Under the pieces are notes generated by a model. The model did no database searches and was not told where the DNA came from. It saw nothing but the letters and a program-made list of their open reading frames with translations. Both the position numbers and the translations under genes were made by a program. Positions 1 through 8,093 of a stretch of 23,099 nucleotides of DNA are shown here, in pieces (position 1 is the first letter of the stretch; each line of letters opens with the position of its first letter). Origin of the DNA: JAUYIV01 sp035464675 (lineage in GTDB: Bacteria > Actinomycetota > Acidimicrobiia > Spongiisociales > UBA11373); NCBI GenBank assembly GCA_035464675.1, contig DATHSA010000070.1, positions 1-23,099 of the forward strand, given 5' to 3'.

Positions 1-148
1 GGGGACCGGGGACCATCCAGTGGGGTGGCCGGAAACCCCGTTGGGCGTACGTCAGCCGGCCTTGGTTGTCACGGCTGGGGTGCTCTGGACTCACCCTCCA
101 CCGCGGCTAGCCGCATGCCCGGCCACACCGGGCGGCGGAATTCTTCGA
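1..148. other. Left-edge stretch with no recognised gene
   Basis: I see no convincing coding region here. Open frames on the plus strand resemble no known protein and run into the antisense of the regulator gene. On the minus strand this stretch follows the stop of the small ORF and carries two GC-rich inverted repeats, listed separately. The first bases contain a short direct repeat, GGGGACC twice. Confidence 0.5.
103..133 (-). terminator. Tandem GC-rich hairpins after the small ORF
   Basis: About 15 nt past the stop of the minus-strand small ORF lies a perfect 6-bp stem, GCCCGG with a 5-nt loop and CCGGGC (117-133). It is followed by a perfect 12-bp palindrome, GCGGCTAGCCGC (103-114). Together they could form a terminator-like structure for the small ORF transcript. 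No T-tract follows, so a canonical intrinsic terminator is not demonstrated. Confidence 0.35.
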
Positions 149-247
149 CTACCCGTGGCCCGGACGCCAGATGGCCAGGGCAGGCTGGGCCCAGAGGGCC
201 AGGAATGTGCCGACAGTCAGTGCCAGCACAGTGAGGCGCTTACGCAT
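149..247 (-). CDS. Small signal-peptide ORF, 32 aa
   Basis: A short frame on the minus strand starts with ATG at 247 and ends in TAG at 149-151. AGGAGG (complement of 257-262) sits 9 nt upstream of the ATG, the clearest ribosome binding site in this part of the window. The product begins MRKR, continues with a hydrophobic core (LTVLALTVGTFLALW), and has a signal-peptidase-like site AQPALA followed by only IWRPGHG. This is a textbook signal peptide carrying almost no mature protein. It could be a genuine secreted micropeptide, a leader peptide, or the 5' remnant of a frameshifted secreted protein. Reading on in the other two frames gives only short tails of about 20 and 27 codons with no recognisable domain, which argues against one simple frameshift. 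It lies 118 nt downstream of the regulator gene on the same strand. No homolog is recognised. Confidence 0.5.
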   Translation of the reverse strand: MRKRLTVLALTVGTFLALWAQPALAIWRPGHG

Positions 248-257
248 CGGTCTTGTC

Positions 258-283
258 CTCCTGAAACGAGTGCGTGTCAGGAG
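258..283 (-). promoter_or_regulatory. Inverted repeat masking the small ORF ribosome binding site
   Basis: On the minus strand, CTCCTGA and TCAGGAG form a perfect 7-bp inverted repeat around a 12-nt loop. The 3' arm is the start of the TCAGGAGG sequence that serves as the ribosome binding site of the small ORF at 149-247. In RNA the 5' arm would act as an anti-Shine-Dalgarno strand. Regulation of translation by this fold is inferred; the base pairing is directly visible. Confidence 0.4.
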
Positions 284-365
284 AATGGAATCGGCATCTC
301 TCGCCGATATCTAAAGCTCTCGAGGGGGTTTCTTCGCAACCTTGCGCTCAGACGCGCAAAGTGTT

Positions 366-3300
366 CTATCGACTACCGCGTGTGGCAGCCCGCTCTCCGG
401 CTGCTCGTAGGGCTGCCAGATCTCTACGTATCGTCGCCGAACTCGCTCCTATCGCGTTCGCGAGGTCGTCGACGGTTGGTGCTGCGTTCTGTTGCTCAGC
501 TTCGTCAATGAGCCGAACGATCCGCCTCCGGCGGCGCTCAAGACGGTCATCAATGTCCTTGTCGGAAGGATCGTGGATGGTCCACTCGACCTGCAGGAAG
601 TCATCGGGTGTGAGGGTTCGGCCGGCCGGAGCATCGTTCGACGGAAGCCGAACGAGGACCACGTCTGGTTGTCGTTCCCGCCATCCTTCGGCAATGGCCC
701 TGTTAGCTGGGACGCTCTCCAAAGCGTGTGCACGGACCTCAGACGGGAGTCCTGAGAGCGTCTCGGTTAGCTGCTTGTATGCCATGTCGATCAAACGACC
801 TGCCTCTTCTCGCTCTCCCTTAGCTTCAGCCACCTCGCTGAGGGCCAAGGGAACGAGGTGGGCGAGCTCGACGCCGGGTCGGATCTCCCGCATCGCTCTG
901 TCCGCTGCAGTCTCGGCTGCTTCGAGATTCCCGAGCCGAAGTTGAATTCGCCCGATGAGGGCTCGGATGCCGACCAGCAGGTCGTTCATGCCGAACTCAC
1001 GACAGAGCCGCTCCCCTTCTGTCGCGTTGCTGAGCGCTGCTTCGAGGCGGCCGGCCTCCAACTGGGACGCAGCGTATTCCCGGAGCGCCTGCGCTGTGAG
1101 CCACGAGTCCTTGGCTTCCCGTGTCAGATCAAGGCACGTCTCAAACAGACGTTCGGCATCCGAGTGCCGCCCAGAACGGCCAGCAATCGAGCCCTGCAAC
1201 GCGAGGCACTGGGCCTTCCCTCTAACGTCCCCAATGTCGGAGTAGACCTCAAGGGCGCCTGCCACCAGTTCCTTCGCTCGCCGGTCATCACCAATGAGGC
1301 CGTGCCAGAGCCACGCCGCATTCGACTGCACGAGTGCTTGACCGCGGCGGTTCCCCATGAGGGCGTAGGTCTCCGCTGCCGACTCGAATGAATCCAGGGC
1401 GGAACCGAGGCGGTTGGTGATCACGTAGAGGATCGCAAGGTTCATCTCGTAGACCGCTTCGCCGTGCCGGTATCCGATCTGTTTGGAGATATCGATCGCC
1501 TTGACGAAGTCACTCTCGGCGGCCTCGGGCTCGCCTCGCTCCATGCGGAGCGTGCCAAGCATTCCGAGCACCTCCGCCTGGCCGCGGCGATCCTCCATCT
1601 CTCCATAGAGGGCGAGAGCGGCAAGCAGTTGAGACTCCGCCTCGCCGAAACGCTGGAGGTCGATCAGGTTTTGACCCAGCGCGTTGCGGGCGTCGGCCTC
1701 CTGCCTCCGATCGGTTCCCCGGAACCCTGCCGCCTCCTCCAGGTGGCGCACGCCCTCCGCCGCCCGGCCACCGAAGCAGGCGATCATGCCCAGCGCCGTC
1801 AGTGCCGAGACGATCTGCCCTGGGTCGTTCGCAGCGTGCGCCTCGTCGAGGGCCTTCACCGCCTCGGCCTCTGCCTCCGGGAATCGGTCCTGGTGTGAGA
1901 GCCACCATGCCCGTCGTCGGTGAACGTCGCCCTGCTGTTCGGGTGACGCGAACCTCTGGAGCCTCAGGAGGGCCTCCTCCTGCTCGGTCCTTCGTCCGAG
2001 AACGTCGAGCACCTCTTCGTGCAGCGCGGCTATCGAATACCGCCGCTCGTTGGGTGCACCGATGTCGTCGAGCGCCAGCGATGCGCGGTCGAGGTGCAGG
2101 GCGGCGGTGTCGTAGGCGTGCACCTCCATCGCCCTCAGGGCCGCCTTCTCCAGGAACTCGGCGGCCCGGTCCGGCATGCGAGCGGTCGCGAAGTGATGGG
2201 CCAGCACCTCGACCTCATCCGGGCGATGACGCTCGATCCCGAGGGCGACGCGCCGGTGGAGGTCTAGACGGCGCGACAGCGGCAGGTCGTCGTACACGAC
2301 CCGCCGCATCAGTTCGTGACCCACCGAGTACTCGCGCTCTCTGCCGGCGAGGAACCGTCGTCTCGCCAGGTCGTCCACCGAGGCGAGGGCAGCCTGGCCT
2401 TCGAGATCCGAGGCGTCGACGATCTCCTCGAGGAGCAGCGTCCCGTCGTGCGCCGCCACCAATTCGAGCGTGCGACGCGACAGCGGATCGAGACTGTCGA
2501 GGCGGTGGCGGATCAGAGCATGCACCCGCGGGGTGACCGGGATGCGGTCCCGCGTCGGAGGGGGCGTCTCGGTTGGGGCATCGGCGTCGTCGAGGGCGTC
2601 CTTCTCGTAGAGGGCCCGCAGCGTCTCCACGATGAACAGGGGAATGCCTCCGGTGTCCCGGTGGAGCCCCTCTGAGAAATCGCCGCTCACCTCGGAGCGT
2701 CCCAGGCTGTGACGGATCAGCTCCTCGGTCTGCGCCGGCGACAGCGGGGCGAGGGACACGCGCTCGCAATGGGGCATTCGGTCGAGGGCGCGCAGCAACT
2801 CCCACACGTCGGATCGCTCGCGTGCTTCCCCGTGCCGGTACGAAACGGCGAAGAGGATCCGATCGGAGGCGATTCGGCCGGCGATCTGGGTGAGGGCCGC
2901 GATGGTGTCGTCGTCCGCCCAGTGCACGTCCTCGAGCACCACGAGGGTCGGGCCGAGCGTCGCGAGTGTGTGGAATGCCTCGGCGATCGCTTCTCGCATG
3001 CGACTCTGCTCGTCGGCCCGCCGAATCGGGCCCGGATTCTCCGTCGGTTCGGAGGCGTCACCAAGCGCCGGGGCGAGGGGTGCCAGTACGTCGGCCCACA
3101 CCGGGGCGAGACGGCTCGCCAACTGCTTCGCGCGCAGTCCTGTGACCCCCTTCAGGGCCTCGGCCAGGGGAGCGAACGGGCGGCCCCCGCTCGGGGACGA
3201 CCCACCCCACAGCACGTCCATGCCGCGCCAGTGGGCGTCTGCGACCACTTCCCGAAGCAGCCGGGTCTTGCCGACACCGCTTTCTCCCTCGATCAGGACC

Positions 3301-4181
3301 AGGCCTCCTTTCCCGTCGAGCACCGCGTCCAGGCGTTGGGCGAGTAGCGACCTCTCCGAGTCACGGCCCACGAAGGGGGACTGCTCGGTGTCCCCGAACA
3401 AGGGCGACTCCTCATGAACCGGAAGGGGGCGTCCGCCGGACTCGCGATCGGCGACCGTTGCCTCGTACAATTCGATGGTCTCGGCGGAGGGTGTGCTCCC
3501 GAGTTCCTCGGCGAGGATTCGCCGGCATTCCTCGTACTGGCGGATCGCCTCGTTGTGACGGCCGAGCAGCACGGCCAGGCGCATCACCCGGCGGTGCGCC
3601 TCCTCGTCGAACTCGTCTTCCTGGGCCAACCTCCGGGCCATGACGAGTGCGACCTCGAAGTCGCCTCTCGACTGCGCCAACTCGGTGAGCCGCTCCAGAG
3701 CTGCCAGAAATCTGCTTCGAAGGCGATCCTGGTCGTGGAGAAGCCAGTCGTCGTAGAACCCGGCGAGGAGGTCGCCCTCATAGAGAGCGACGGCGGCCTC
3801 CAGGGCGGCCGTCTCCTCGGACCGCGACTCGGACTTCGTGGCCTCTTCGAGTCGCCTCTCGAACTCGTCCACATCCAGCACGAAGTCGGCGTCGGGGTTG
3901 AAGCGGATCGTGTCGGGCGTGCCGATCAGGTACCGGTCGTCCCCGTCGCCGACGGTCGTGCGGATCTGCCACAGCGCCTGGCTCAGGCGGCGCCGCGCTC
4001 GTGACTCGTCGAAGTCGGGCCACAGGGTGCCGGCCAGCAGGTCGCGGGTATGGGCGCGCTCGCGGTTGAGCACGAGATAGGCGAAGAGGGAGCGGGCGGC
4101 CCGAAGCGGCAGTGGGTCGAGGATCCGCCCCTCCCTGCTCAACTCGAACCCGCCGAGCAGGCAGATCTCCAATCGTGCCAT
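366..4181 (-). CDS. SARP/BTAD-type ATPase transcriptional regulator
   Basis: This is a large cytoplasmic regulator of 1271 aa. The chosen start is the ATG at 4181, giving MARLEICLLGGFEL, the usual beginning of the winged-helix domain of this family; the frame stays open 16 codons further but without family sequence. Order: OmpR-like DNA-binding domain (about 1-95), bacterial transcriptional activation domain (about 95-245), then an AAA/NTPase module with Walker A GESGVGKT and Walker B LVVLEDVHWAD. A long TPR-like helical region follows. At the C-terminus is a second winged-helix/HTH segment (PTVDDLANAIGASSATIRRD, ending AALRAAGE). Such proteins integrate ATP binding and an unknown signal to activate transcription, often of nearby operons. 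The gene is divergent from glcDEF with 71 bp between the starts, so glcDEF is a plausible but unproven target. GC drops toward the 3' end (about 58-65% in lines counted below position 1140, against 70% at 2401-2460). Confidence 0.9.
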   Translation of the reverse strand: MARLEICLLGGFELSREGRILDPLPLRAARSLFAYLVLNRERAHTRDLLAGTLWPDFDESRARRRLSQALWQIRTTVGDGDDRYLIGTPDTIRFNPDADFVLDVDEFERRLEEATKSESRSEETAALEAAVALYEGDLLAGFYDDWLLHDQDRLRSRFLAALERLTELAQSRGDFEVALVMARRLAQEDEFDEEAHRRVMRLAVLLGRHNEAIRQYEECRRILAEELGSTPSAETIELYEATVADRESGGRPLPVHEESPLFGDTEQSPFVGRDSERSLLAQRLDAVLDGKGGLVLIEGESGVGKTRLLREVVADAHWRGMDVLWGGSSPSGGRPFAPLAEALKGVTGLRAKQLASRLAPVWADVLAPLAPALGDASEPTENPGPIRRADEQSRMREAIAEAFHTLATLGPTLVVLEDVHWADDDTIAALTQIAGRIASDRILFAVSYRHGEARERSDVWELLRALDRMPHCERVSLAPLSPAQTEELIRHSLGRSEVSGDFSEGLHRDTGGIPLFIVETLRALYEKDALDDADAPTETPPPTRDRIPVTPRVHALIRHRLDSLDPLSRRTLELVAAHDGTLLLEEIVDASDLEGQAALASVDDLARRRFLAGREREYSVGHELMRRVVYDDLPLSRRLDLHRRVALGIERHRPDEVEVLAHHFATARMPDRAAEFLEKAALRAMEVHAYDTAALHLDRASLALDDIGAPNERRYSIAALHEEVLDVLGRRTEQEEALLRLQRFASPEQQGDVHRRRAWWLSHQDRFPEAEAEAVKALDEAHAANDPGQIVSALTALGMIACFGGRAAEGVRHLEEAAGFRGTDRRQEADARNALGQNLIDLQRFGEAESQLLAALALYGEMEDRRGQAEVLGMLGTLRMERGEPEAAESDFVKAIDISKQIGYRHGEAVYEMNLAILYVITNRLGSALDSFESAAETYALMGNRRGQALVQSNAAWLWHGLIGDDRRAKELVAGALEVYSDIGDVRGKAQCLALQGSIAGRSGRHSDAERLFETCLDLTREAKDSWLTAQALREYAASQLEAGRLEAALSNATEGERLCREFGMNDLLVGIRALIGRIQLRLGNLEAAETAADRAMREIRPGVELAHLVPLALSEVAEAKGEREEAGRLIDMAYKQLTETLSGLPSEVRAHALESVPANRAIAEGWRERQPDVVLVRLPSNDAPAGRTLTPDDFLQVEWTIHDPSDKDIDDRLERRRRRIVRLIDEAEQQNAAPTVDDLANAIGASSATIRRDLAALRAAGERAATRGSR

Positions 4182-4198
4182 GGACCAACAACGGTAGT

Positions 4199-4214
4199 CC
4201 CGGGGCTTCCCGGG
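4199..4214. promoter_or_regulatory. CCCGGG-GCTT-CCCGGG palindrome between divergent genes
   Basis: A perfect 6-bp inverted repeat with a 4-nt centre lies in the 71-bp spacer between the regulator gene and glcD. Its position, about 18 bp upstream of the regulator start and about 38 bp upstream of the glcD start, suits an operator acting on either promoter. Each arm is itself a palindrome, and in GC-rich DNA such a site can arise by chance, so function is only suggested. Confidence 0.3.
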
Positions 4215-4240
4215 CCGGGGGTGCTCCACCGGACCGTCGG

Positions 4241-4246
4241 TAACCT
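4241..4246 (+). promoter_or_regulatory. Candidate -10 element for a leaderless glcD transcript
   Basis: TAACCT lies 6 nt before the glcD ATG and there is no Shine-Dalgarno sequence in front of that ATG. A -10 box at this distance would place the transcription start at or next to the start codon, as in leaderless actinobacterial mRNAs. No convincing -35 is seen. Confidence 0.35.
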
Positions 4247-4252
4247 CGGCCC

Positions 4253-5680
4253 ATGGGCGACCGGTCCGACCTTCTCGGCGACCTCGGGGCTGCCCTCGGG
4301 ACGGGGGCGCTCCGCTCTGAGCCTCTCGACCGGTGGCTCTTCTCCAAGGACGCCGGCGTGACCGCCGGTGAGGTCGTCGCGATCACCTTCCCCGAGACTG
4401 CCGAGGAGGTGGCCGCGGTGATCCGGATTGCCCGCAACCATCAGGTCCCCGTCGTGGTTCGGGGCGCCGGTACCGGGCTCGCAGGCGGTGCCGTCCCTTC
4501 CGAGCCGGCGGTCCTGATCGTCACCACCCGGATGACCGACATGGATGTCGATGCCGCCAATCGCGCCGCGTGGGTGGGGCCCGGGGTCATCAACCTCGAC
4601 CTGTCGATGCACACCGCGCCGCTGGGTCTCCACTTTGCGCCCGATCCGTCGTCGCAGTCGGCGTGCACGATCGGCGGCAACATCGCCAACAACAGCGGGG
4701 GCCCACATTGTCTCTCCGAGGGCACCACCGTCAATCACGTGCTCGCCGTCGAGTTCGTCGACGCCGGCGGAGCGGTGATGGTTGCCGGGGGCGCCGCCCC
4801 CGACCCGATCGGTCTGGATGTCCGTGGCGTCCTGGTCGGATCCGAGGGGACGCTCGGAGTCGTCACCAGGGCGCTGGTGAGGCTCACTCCAGACCCGCCC
4901 GCGGTTCGCACGATGCTCTTCGGGTTCCCCGAGGTCGGAGATGCCGCTGCGACGGTTTCGGCGATCATCGCGGCCGGCGTGGTCCCTGCCGCCCTCGAGA
5001 TGATGGACCGCCCGCTGATTCGCGCCGTCGAGAACTTCCTCCACGCAGGACTCCCCGTCGATGCCGGAGCCGTGCTGCTGGCCGAGGTCGCCGGGCACCA
5101 AGCCGGTGTCGAGGCCGAGGCCGAAATCGTGGTGGCGATGGCCCGGGAGCATGGGGCTGCGGATGTGCGGATCGCAGCCGATGAGGCCGAGCGGGAGCTC
5201 CTGTGGAAGGCGCGCAAGTCGGCATTCGGGGCGATAGCTCAGATCGCTCCCGACTATTACCTCCATGACACCGTGGTGCCGCGCACCCGGCTCGTCGAGG
5301 CCATCACGGGGATCTACGAGATCGCGGCGCGCCACGACCTGATCGTGCTCAACACCATCCACGCCGGGGACGGGAACCTCCACCCCAAATTCGCCTACGA
5401 CGCCTCCGTGCCCGGCGAGCAGGAAAGGGTGAAGCACGCGGCGAACGAGGTGGTGGATCTGTCGATTGCGCTGGGCGGCGTCCTCTCCGGCGAGCACGGC
5501 ATCGGACTCGAGAAGCGCGACCTCATGCACCTCGTGTTCTCTGCCGTTGATCTCGACGCGCAGGCGCGTCTTCGGGACGCCTTCGACATCGACCGGGTGT
5601 TCAATCCGGGCACGGTGCTCCCTGCCGGGGCGCGCTGCTTCGACTTCGGGCGTCCGCCCCCGGAAGGGGTCTGGGTGTGA
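4253..5680 (+). CDS. glcD: Glycolate oxidase subunit GlcD (FAD-linked)
   Basis: The 475-aa protein is the flavin-containing catalytic subunit that oxidises glycolate (or a related 2-hydroxy acid such as D-lactate) to the 2-oxo acid. The N-terminal half is a PCMH-type FAD-binding domain with GAGTGLAGGAVPS and the IGGNIANNSGGPHCLSEG motif. The C-terminal half is the FAD-oxidase domain with HAGDGNLHP (His370) and SGEHGIG (His415), the signatures of the GlcD/D-lactate dehydrogenase family. Its length fits GlcD. It overlaps glcE by a GTGA and is followed by glcF, and this trio distinguishes it from stand-alone D-lactate dehydrogenases. The true substrate is not fixed by sequence. No ribosome binding site precedes the ATG, and leaderless expression is possible. 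Confidence 0.9.
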   Translation: MGDRSDLLGDLGAALGTGALRSEPLDRWLFSKDAGVTAGEVVAITFPETAEEVAAVIRIARNHQVPVVVRGAGTGLAGGAVPSEPAVLIVTTRMTDMDVDAANRAAWVGPGVINLDLSMHTAPLGLHFAPDPSSQSACTIGGNIANNSGGPHCLSEGTTVNHVLAVEFVDAGGAVMVAGGAAPDPIGLDVRGVLVGSEGTLGVVTRALVRLTPDPPAVRTMLFGFPEVGDAAATVSAIIAAGVVPAALEMMDRPLIRAVENFLHAGLPVDAGAVLLAEVAGHQAGVEAEAEIVVAMAREHGAADVRIAADEAERELLWKARKSAFGAIAQIAPDYYLHDTVVPRTRLVEAITGIYEIAARHDLIVLNTIHAGDGNLHPKFAYDASVPGEQERVKHAANEVVDLSIALGGVLSGEHGIGLEKRDLMHLVFSAVDLDAQARLRDAFDIDRVFNPGTVLPAGARCFDFGRPPPEGVWV

Positions 5681-6792
5681 CCGCGCTCCGGTCGACCATC
5701 GCCCGGCTCTTTGGTGCGTATGAGGGCGAACTGGAGGGTGCTCCCGCGGCGGACTTCACTCTCGCCCCCAGGACCATCGAGGACGCCGCCCGGATGCTCG
5801 ACTTCGCCGCCGAGCACGAATTGAAGGTCTTGGTATGGGGCGGGGGCACCCATCAGGGCATCGGGCATGTGGTCCAACCCGACATGGTCGTCACGACGGC
5901 GTTGCTGGACCAGATCGTCGAGTGGCGTCCTGACGACCTCACGGTGGTCGTGGAGGCCGGTGTGCGGGTAGCGGCTCTCGAACACGAACTCGCCGAGCGC
6001 GCCCAGACCGCGGTGCTGCCGGAGCGCCCGGGGACCGCGACCATCGGTGGTGTGGTGGCTGCCGGCGTCTCAGGATGGCGTCGCCATCGGTTCGGGCCCA
6101 CCCGGGATCGTGTGCTGGAGGTGATCCTCGCCACCGGGGACGGGCGCGTGGTCAAGGGCGGGGCCCAGGTGGTCAAGAACGTCACCGGCTACGACATCCC
6201 CCGTCTTGCCACGGGGTCCCTCGGGTCGCTCGGATTGATCGGGAGGGTGTGTCTGAAGCTCTGGCCGGACGGTGCCCGGTCGGCGACGGTTCGCATGGAC
6301 GAGCCGGAGCGTGCCGTCGCCGGCACCTACCGGCCCCTGGCGATCCTGGAGACGGATTCGGGATGTGCCGTGTACCTGTCCGGGACCGAGCGTGAGGTGG
6401 AAGCGCAGGCGACCGCGCTCGGCGGTCCGATCACCGACGGACTCGACTGGCCCGACCCGCCGAACGGCGAGGTGATCGTGTCGGTGAGGGTCCCCCCCGC
6501 GCTCACCGTGGAAGCGGTGCACCGGCTTCCCGCCCCGGAGTCGTTCGTCGCGCAGCACGGCGTCGGCGAGGTGACCGCGTCGTTCGGCGAGATTCAGGCT
6601 CAGGCCCTGGGCGCACTGCGTTCCTGGGCCGAGGCGAAGGGCGGGGCGATGGTGCTCCAGTCCCGACCCAAGGGATTCGATCTCGATCCGTGGGGGATGC
6701 CGCCGTCCACGGTGGCTCTGCAGCGGAGGATCAAGGCCGTCTTCGACCCGGTCGGGGTGATGGCTCCCGGCCGGCTTCCCGGGGGCCTGTGA
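5677..6792 (+). CDS. glcE: Glycolate oxidase subunit GlcE (FAD-binding)
   Basis: The 371-aa protein is the second flavoprotein subunit of glycolate oxidase. It has only the FAD-binding PCMH region, with the GlcE-typical pattern GTATIGGVVAAGVSG, GPTRDRVLEVILATGDGR and KNVTGYDIPRLATGSLGSLG. It lacks the long C-terminal oxidase domain of GlcD, as expected for GlcE. The start is GTG at 5677, overlapping the glcD stop (GTGA), with GGAAGGGG about 7 nt upstream; this arrangement indicates translational coupling. Its TGA overlaps the glcF ATG. It should assemble with GlcD and GlcF at the membrane side that feeds electrons to the quinone pool. Confidence 0.9.
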   Translation: MTALRSTIARLFGAYEGELEGAPAADFTLAPRTIEDAARMLDFAAEHELKVLVWGGGTHQGIGHVVQPDMVVTTALLDQIVEWRPDDLTVVVEAGVRVAALEHELAERAQTAVLPERPGTATIGGVVAAGVSGWRRHRFGPTRDRVLEVILATGDGRVVKGGAQVVKNVTGYDIPRLATGSLGSLGLIGRVCLKLWPDGARSATVRMDEPERAVAGTYRPLAILETDSGCAVYLSGTEREVEAQATALGGPITDGLDWPDPPNGEVIVSVRVPPALTVEAVHRLPAPESFVAQHGVGEVTASFGEIQAQALGALRSWAEAKGGAMVLQSRPKGFDLDPWGMPPSTVALQRRIKAVFDPVGVMAPGRLPGGL

Positions 6793-8009
6793 TGCCCTGG
6801 ACGACGGAGTGGGCCCCGACCCGTGAGGAGTTGAACGCCTGTGTCGAATGCGGGCTGTGCCTCCCACACTGCCCGACATTCCGGCTGACCGGCGACGAGA
6901 CGGCTTCGCCCCGGGGACGGTTGAACGCCATGTCGGCCGTGGCCGCGGGCGACATGCCGGTCGATGCAGCCTTCGACGAGGTGATGAGCTTCTGCCTGCA
7001 GTGCCGCGCCTGCGAGGCCGCCTGTCCGTCGCTCGTGCCTTTCGGTCGGGCGATGGAGGGCGCCCGGGCCGAACTGGCGGCGGCGCGGCCCCAGGGCCGG
7101 AGACTGCGGCGGAGAGTGCTCGGATCCTGGCTGGGCCGACGATGGATGGTCGGGCTGGCGACGTTCTTCGCCGCGCTCGGTCAGCGAATCGGTGCGCGCC
7201 ACTGGGCGCCGCGGGTTCTGCGGAGAGGTCTCTCCGGAGTGCGGCGGCTCCCGTTTCGGCGTCGGCGGATCACCGGCAGGTCGTTCGGGGAGGACGATGG
7301 CCGGGAGACCGTCGGCCTGCTCGCCGGGTGCGTGATGGAACCCTGGTTCGCCGGAGTGCACGAGGCGACGATCGGGCTGCTGACCGCGGCGGGGTACCGC
7401 GTGGTCGTTCCCGAAGGGCAGACCTGCTGCGGAGCGCTGGCTGCCCACGAGGGTGCCGCCGACGAGGCCGCCCGGCTCGCGGCCGTCAACACGGCGGCGT
7501 TCGCCGGCGTCGATCTGGTCGTCTCGAACGCGGCCGGATGCAGCGCCCACCTGGCGTCGTATGGCCATTGGGCGGAAGAGGGTGATGCCATCGAAGGGAA
7601 GGCGTCCGATGCCCTCCACGTGATCGACCGCGCCATCGGTGATGGGCGGCTTCCGAGACTCCCCTCGGGAAGAGGGGTGGTGGCGATCCAGGATCCCTGC
7701 CATCACCGCCACGCATTGCGGATGACCGCCGAGCCACGTCGCATCCTGCGTGCGGCCGGTTACGAGGTGCGTGAGGTCGATCCATCGGGGATGTGCTGCG
7801 GCGCTGCGGGCGTCTACTCGCTGCTCCGCCCCGACACCGCGGATGCACTCGGCCGCAGGAAGGCCGATCAGATCGCAGCCACCGGCACCGACCTGGTCGC
7901 TTCCGCCAACCCCGGCTGCGAGATCCAACTCAGATCGCACCTGGCGAACAGCGTGCGGGTGGCACATCCGCTCGAGCTGTACTGGGAGGCGATGAGAGAT
8001 TCGAGGTAG
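6792..8009 (+). CDS. glcF: Glycolate oxidase iron-sulfur subunit GlcF
   Basis: The 405-aa protein is the electron-transfer subunit of glycolate oxidase. Two 4Fe-4S ferredoxin motifs are visible: CVECGLCLPHCP (Cys17, 20, 23, 27) and CLQCRACEAACP (Cys68, 71, 74, 78). They are followed by two cysteine-rich CCG domains, with QTCCGAL in the first and DPCHH plus GMCCGAAG in the second. The start is the ATG at 6792 overlapping the glcE stop (TGATG); a longer frame runs back into glcE without family sequence. It is the last gene of the glcDEF operon and converges on the LiaF-like gene. Confidence 0.9.
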   Translation: MPWTTEWAPTREELNACVECGLCLPHCPTFRLTGDETASPRGRLNAMSAVAAGDMPVDAAFDEVMSFCLQCRACEAACPSLVPFGRAMEGARAELAAARPQGRRLRRRVLGSWLGRRWMVGLATFFAALGQRIGARHWAPRVLRRGLSGVRRLPFRRRRITGRSFGEDDGRETVGLLAGCVMEPWFAGVHEATIGLLTAAGYRVVVPEGQTCCGALAAHEGAADEAARLAAVNTAAFAGVDLVVSNAAGCSAHLASYGHWAEEGDAIEGKASDALHVIDRAIGDGRLPRLPSGRGVVAIQDPCHHRHALRMTAEPRRILRAAGYEVREVDPSGMCCGAAGVYSLLRPDTADALGRRKADQIAATGTDLVASANPGCEIQLRSHLANSVRVAHPLELYWEAMRDSR

Positions 8010-8093
8010 CTCGGCGCAAGCAGCGAGCAGTGAGGGGGGAGAACCCGGCGTGGTGGGAGGGACGTACCTGCTGTCCCGCCGGCGGTGTCCTCG

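Noticed and set aside
149..247. Simple frameshift explaining the short signal-peptide ORF
   Set aside because: The other two frames past the stop close after about 20 and 27 codons without protein-like sequence, so one frameshift does not restore a gene within the window.
4182..4229. N-terminal extension of the regulator (16 codons upstream)
   Set aside because: The family sequence begins at MARLEICLLGGF (4181), and the extension covers the likely promoter and palindrome.
4139..5530. 463-codon open frame on the minus strand opposite glcD
   Set aside because: It is antisense to glcD and overlaps the start of the regulator gene; it has no domain features.
8059..8077. GGGAC/GTCCC hairpin between glcF and the LiaF-like gene as terminator
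   Set aside because: It has only a 5-bp stem with a 9-nt loop and no T-tract, too weak in GC-rich DNA to claim.
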